A stretch of DNA of 64,000 bases, from NCBI GenBank assembly GCA_947488435.1, contig CANKZG010000001.1, positions 2,286,308 through 2,350,307 of the forward strand, written 5' to 3'. This document shows positions 62,252 to 64,000 of this stretch, in pieces. This stretch comes from an uncultured Flavobacteriaceae bacterium. GTDB lineage: Bacteria > Bacteroidota > Bacteroidia > Flavobacteriales > Flavobacteriaceae. The notes beneath the pieces were generated by a model. That model was not told where the DNA came from. It worked only from the letters and a program-made list of their open reading frames with translations, and did no database searches. The position numbers and the translations under genes were made by a program. Position 1 is the stretch's first letter; every line of letters starts with the position of its first letter.

Positions 62252-64000
62252 TTATTGAATAATAGCTGTTTTTATAGCTTCTTCAATAGCAAATACTACT
62301 TTTTCGGCATTTTCTCTTGTAAAACATAATGGAGGCTTTGTTTTCAAAACATTGTCATCAGGGCCATCTGTACTAATCAAAATGTGATTTCTTCTTAATT
62401 CATTTTTAATAAATTGAGCTAGCTTTCTATTCGATTTACGATTTTCTTCTTCAACAATAGCTACACCCAAAAATAGCCCCGAACCCCGAACATCACCAAT
62501 ACACCTATATTTTTGTTGCAACGCTTTCAAAAGAGATTTGTAATAATCCCCCACCATTTTAGCGTTCTCCTGCAATTTTTCTTCTTCAATCACCTCCAAA
62601 ACTGCAAGACCAACCGCGCAAGAGACAGGATTACCTCCAAAAGAGCTAAAAAATTCCACTCCTTCATTAAAAGAAGCTGCAATTTCCTCGGTAGTAACTA
62701 CGGCTCCTATTGGATGTCCATTGCCCATGGGTTTACCCAGAACCACCATATCTGGTACTACATTTTGCGCTTCAAACCCCCAAAAGTGATCTCCTAAACG
62801 GCCAAAACCAGTTTGTACTTCGTCACTGATACAAATACCACCCTGCGCCCGAATAGCCGGATATAATGTCTTTAAATATCCTGGTGCTAAAGGCACTTGT
62901 CCGCCACAACCCACAATAGGTTCAGCAATAAATGCGGCTATAGGTATATCAGCATTTTCAATTTGAATAATGGCTTCTTGAGCATACTGCTCCCCAGCAT
63001 TATTTCCATTGTATTTTCCGTTATAGGTGTCGGGAATTGCTGCTTTTAAAATATGACTCCTTTGTCCTTGACCCTTGTCTTGATCAAATTTATAAGCACT
63101 AATATCCATTGCTATTTGAGTATTTCCATGGTATCCATGTTCCAAAACCATGACCTTTTTAAGTTCGGTATGTGCATTAGCAATTCGAATAGCCAAATCA
63201 CTGGCAGCGCTTCCTGAGTTTACAAAAAACACCTTATTAAGTGCAGGTGGGAACTTTGCACTTAATTTTGAAGCATATATGGAAAGTAAGTCGTATAAAT
63301 ATCTGGTGTTTGTGTTGAGCAGAGCCATTTGTTTCTGCCCTGCGGCTACCACCTTTGGATGTGAATGTCCAACATGGGGAATATTATTATAAGCATCCAA
63401 AAAAGTATTGCCTGAAGTATCGTACATATACTGAAACGCTGAACGATTCATCGCAATGGGAAAATCATAACTTAGCGAAAGGATAGGACTAACATGCATA
63501 TGTCGTTGGTGTATGGCTTCTTCTACCGTAGGATTTGCAATTAGAGGTTGTCCGATAGCTTCGCGAAAAGTGTTTTCAACTTTTATGGGGTTGATTTTTA
63601 TCCACTTACATAGCATTTTCCAAGCTGATTTTTCGCTGGAGGTAGCATATTGATTTGTTGGATCAATTTTCCTTGAGTTCGAAGCATTGCAAATACTAGT
63701 GCATAGTCTTGCAGCAATTAGATAATATAAAACCCTAACCTCTTTTAACTCAAGAGGAACTATAGCATGATAGGACTTTAGAAGTAAAGTGGCCCACTTT
63801 AAAGGATCTTCGGTCTGATAACAAACATAGGTTATGGCTATGGCCAGTTCGTTTATTAAATATGAATGAGTAATGTCTCCAAAATCAATGATCCCTGAAA
63901 CTTGATTATTTTTGGTTAAAATGTTCCATTCATTAGCATCATTATGAATAATCTGTTTTCGCAAAGTAGATGCAATGGGAACAACATTTTCTTCGTATTG
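62252..64000 (-). CDS. Fusion of an APH-type kinase and a class III PLP phospho-lyase, cut by the window edge
   Basis: The frame is open to base 64000, so the N-terminus is missing; about 582 residues are visible. The visible start is the end of an aminoglycoside-phosphotransferase-fold kinase: the catalytic loop [10 protein letters not shown] and the metal-binding IIDFGD. A long class III aminotransferase-fold domain follows, with [19 protein letters not shown], the PLP Lys in [18 protein letters not shown], and [18 protein letters not shown]. These segments match the human ETNPPL/PHYKPL phospho-lyases, not general transaminases. Kinase and lyase together could phosphorylate an amino alcohol (ethanolamine or hydroxylysine type) and then eliminate phosphate. 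The exact substrate is unknown. Confidence 0.87.
   Translation of the reverse strand, partial: QYEENVVPIASTLRKQIIHNDANEWNILTKNNQVSGIIDFGDITHSYLINELAIAITYVCYQTEDPLKWATLLLKSYHAIVPLELKEVRVLYYLIAARLCTSICNASNSRKIDPTNQYATSSEKSAWKMLCKWIKINPIKVENTFREAIGQPLIANPTVEEAIHQRHMHVSPILSLSYDFPIAMNRSAFQYMYDTSGNTFLDAYNNIPHVGHSHPKVVAAGQKQMALLNTNTRYLYDLLSIYASKLSAKFPPALNKVFFVNSGSAASDLAIRIANAHTELKKVMVLEHGYHGNTQIAMDISAYKFDQDKGQGQRSHILKAAIPDTYNGKYNGNNAGEQYAQEAIIQIENADIPIAAFIAEPIVGCGGQVPLAPGYLKTLYPAIRAQGGICISDEVQTGFGRLGDHFWGFEAQNVVPDMVVLGKPMGNGHPIGAVVTTEEIAASFNEGVEFFSSFGGNPVSCAVGLAVLEVIEEEKLQENAKMVGDYYKSLLKALQQKYRCIGDVRGSGLFLGVAIVEEENRKSNRKLAQFIKNELRRNHILISTDGPDDNVLKTKPPLCFTRENAEKVVFAIEEAIKTAIIQ

Overview
The window is chromosomal DNA from a member of the Bacteroidota, most likely a marine-type Flavobacteriaceae. 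The evidence is the low GC content, many short lipoprotein signals (hydrophobic stretch then Cys) and signal peptides ending in ...AQ, promoter-like TAnnTTTG boxes in place of E. coli -10 boxes, and Bacteroidota-type families (FAS1 lipoproteins, the MoxR/DUF58/DUF4129/DUF4350/SpoIIM/RDD locus, DUF2911, head-GIN-domain DUF2807 and DUF4097 proteins, a six-S1-domain rpsA). I see no rRNA, tRNA, CRISPR array, insertion sequence, prophage or replication origin. Both window edges cut genes: a FAS1 lipoprotein on the left and a kinase/phospho-lyase fusion on the right.

Layout. 1-4524: three tandem FAS1 (fasciclin) lipoprotein genes on the minus strand. 4794-8677: mnmA, an FMN nitronate monooxygenase-like enzyme, a metal/cobalamin-binding receptor and an alpha/beta hydrolase. 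8765-14359: a tight four-gene minus-strand operon (glyoxalase/cupin protein, sodium:neurotransmitter-type symporter, 2-oxoglutarate/Fe(II) oxygenase, secreted six-hairpin glycosidase-like protein). 14476-15969: an orphan DUF4157 (eCIS-core) protein whose C-terminus may be a methyltransferase-like domain; its composition differs from its neighbours. 17392-24961: a compact membrane/ATPase locus with overlapping genes, divergent from RDD and TRIC-like membrane genes. 24972-34057: exported amidohydrolase, DUF2911, class V PLP enzyme, GNAT, exported cyclophilin, Nudix hydrolase, PlsC acyltransferase, an ECF sigma factor with a membrane partner, and an exported M20 amidohydrolase.

34058-46032: type II NADH dehydrogenase, GH13 alpha-glucosidase, xerD, two small outer-membrane-type proteins, aroQ with an ATP-pyrophosphatase, a PQQ-type sugar dehydrogenase lipoprotein, lpdA with a PepSY protein and a DUF3817 protein, two different msrB genes in tandem, and a collagen-like lipoprotein. 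46446-53114: glgB, a GH31 alpha-glucosidase, an M48 protease lipoprotein and an UMF1-type MFS transporter. With the GH13 enzyme this indicates glycogen/maltodextrin metabolism. 53187-56121: an ECF sigma operon (sigma factor, anti-sigma-like protein, DUF4097 and DUF2807 repeat proteins). 56338-62118: lon, cmk, a BON-LysM protein (reverse) and rpsA, a housekeeping block.

Most of the window is ordinary core genome. The parts most worth a second look are the orphan DUF4157 protein, the symporter/oxygenase/cupin/glycosidase operon, the kinase plus phospho-lyase fusion at the right edge, the sigma-driven repeat-protein operon, and the divergent pair at 29750 whose start codons overlap.
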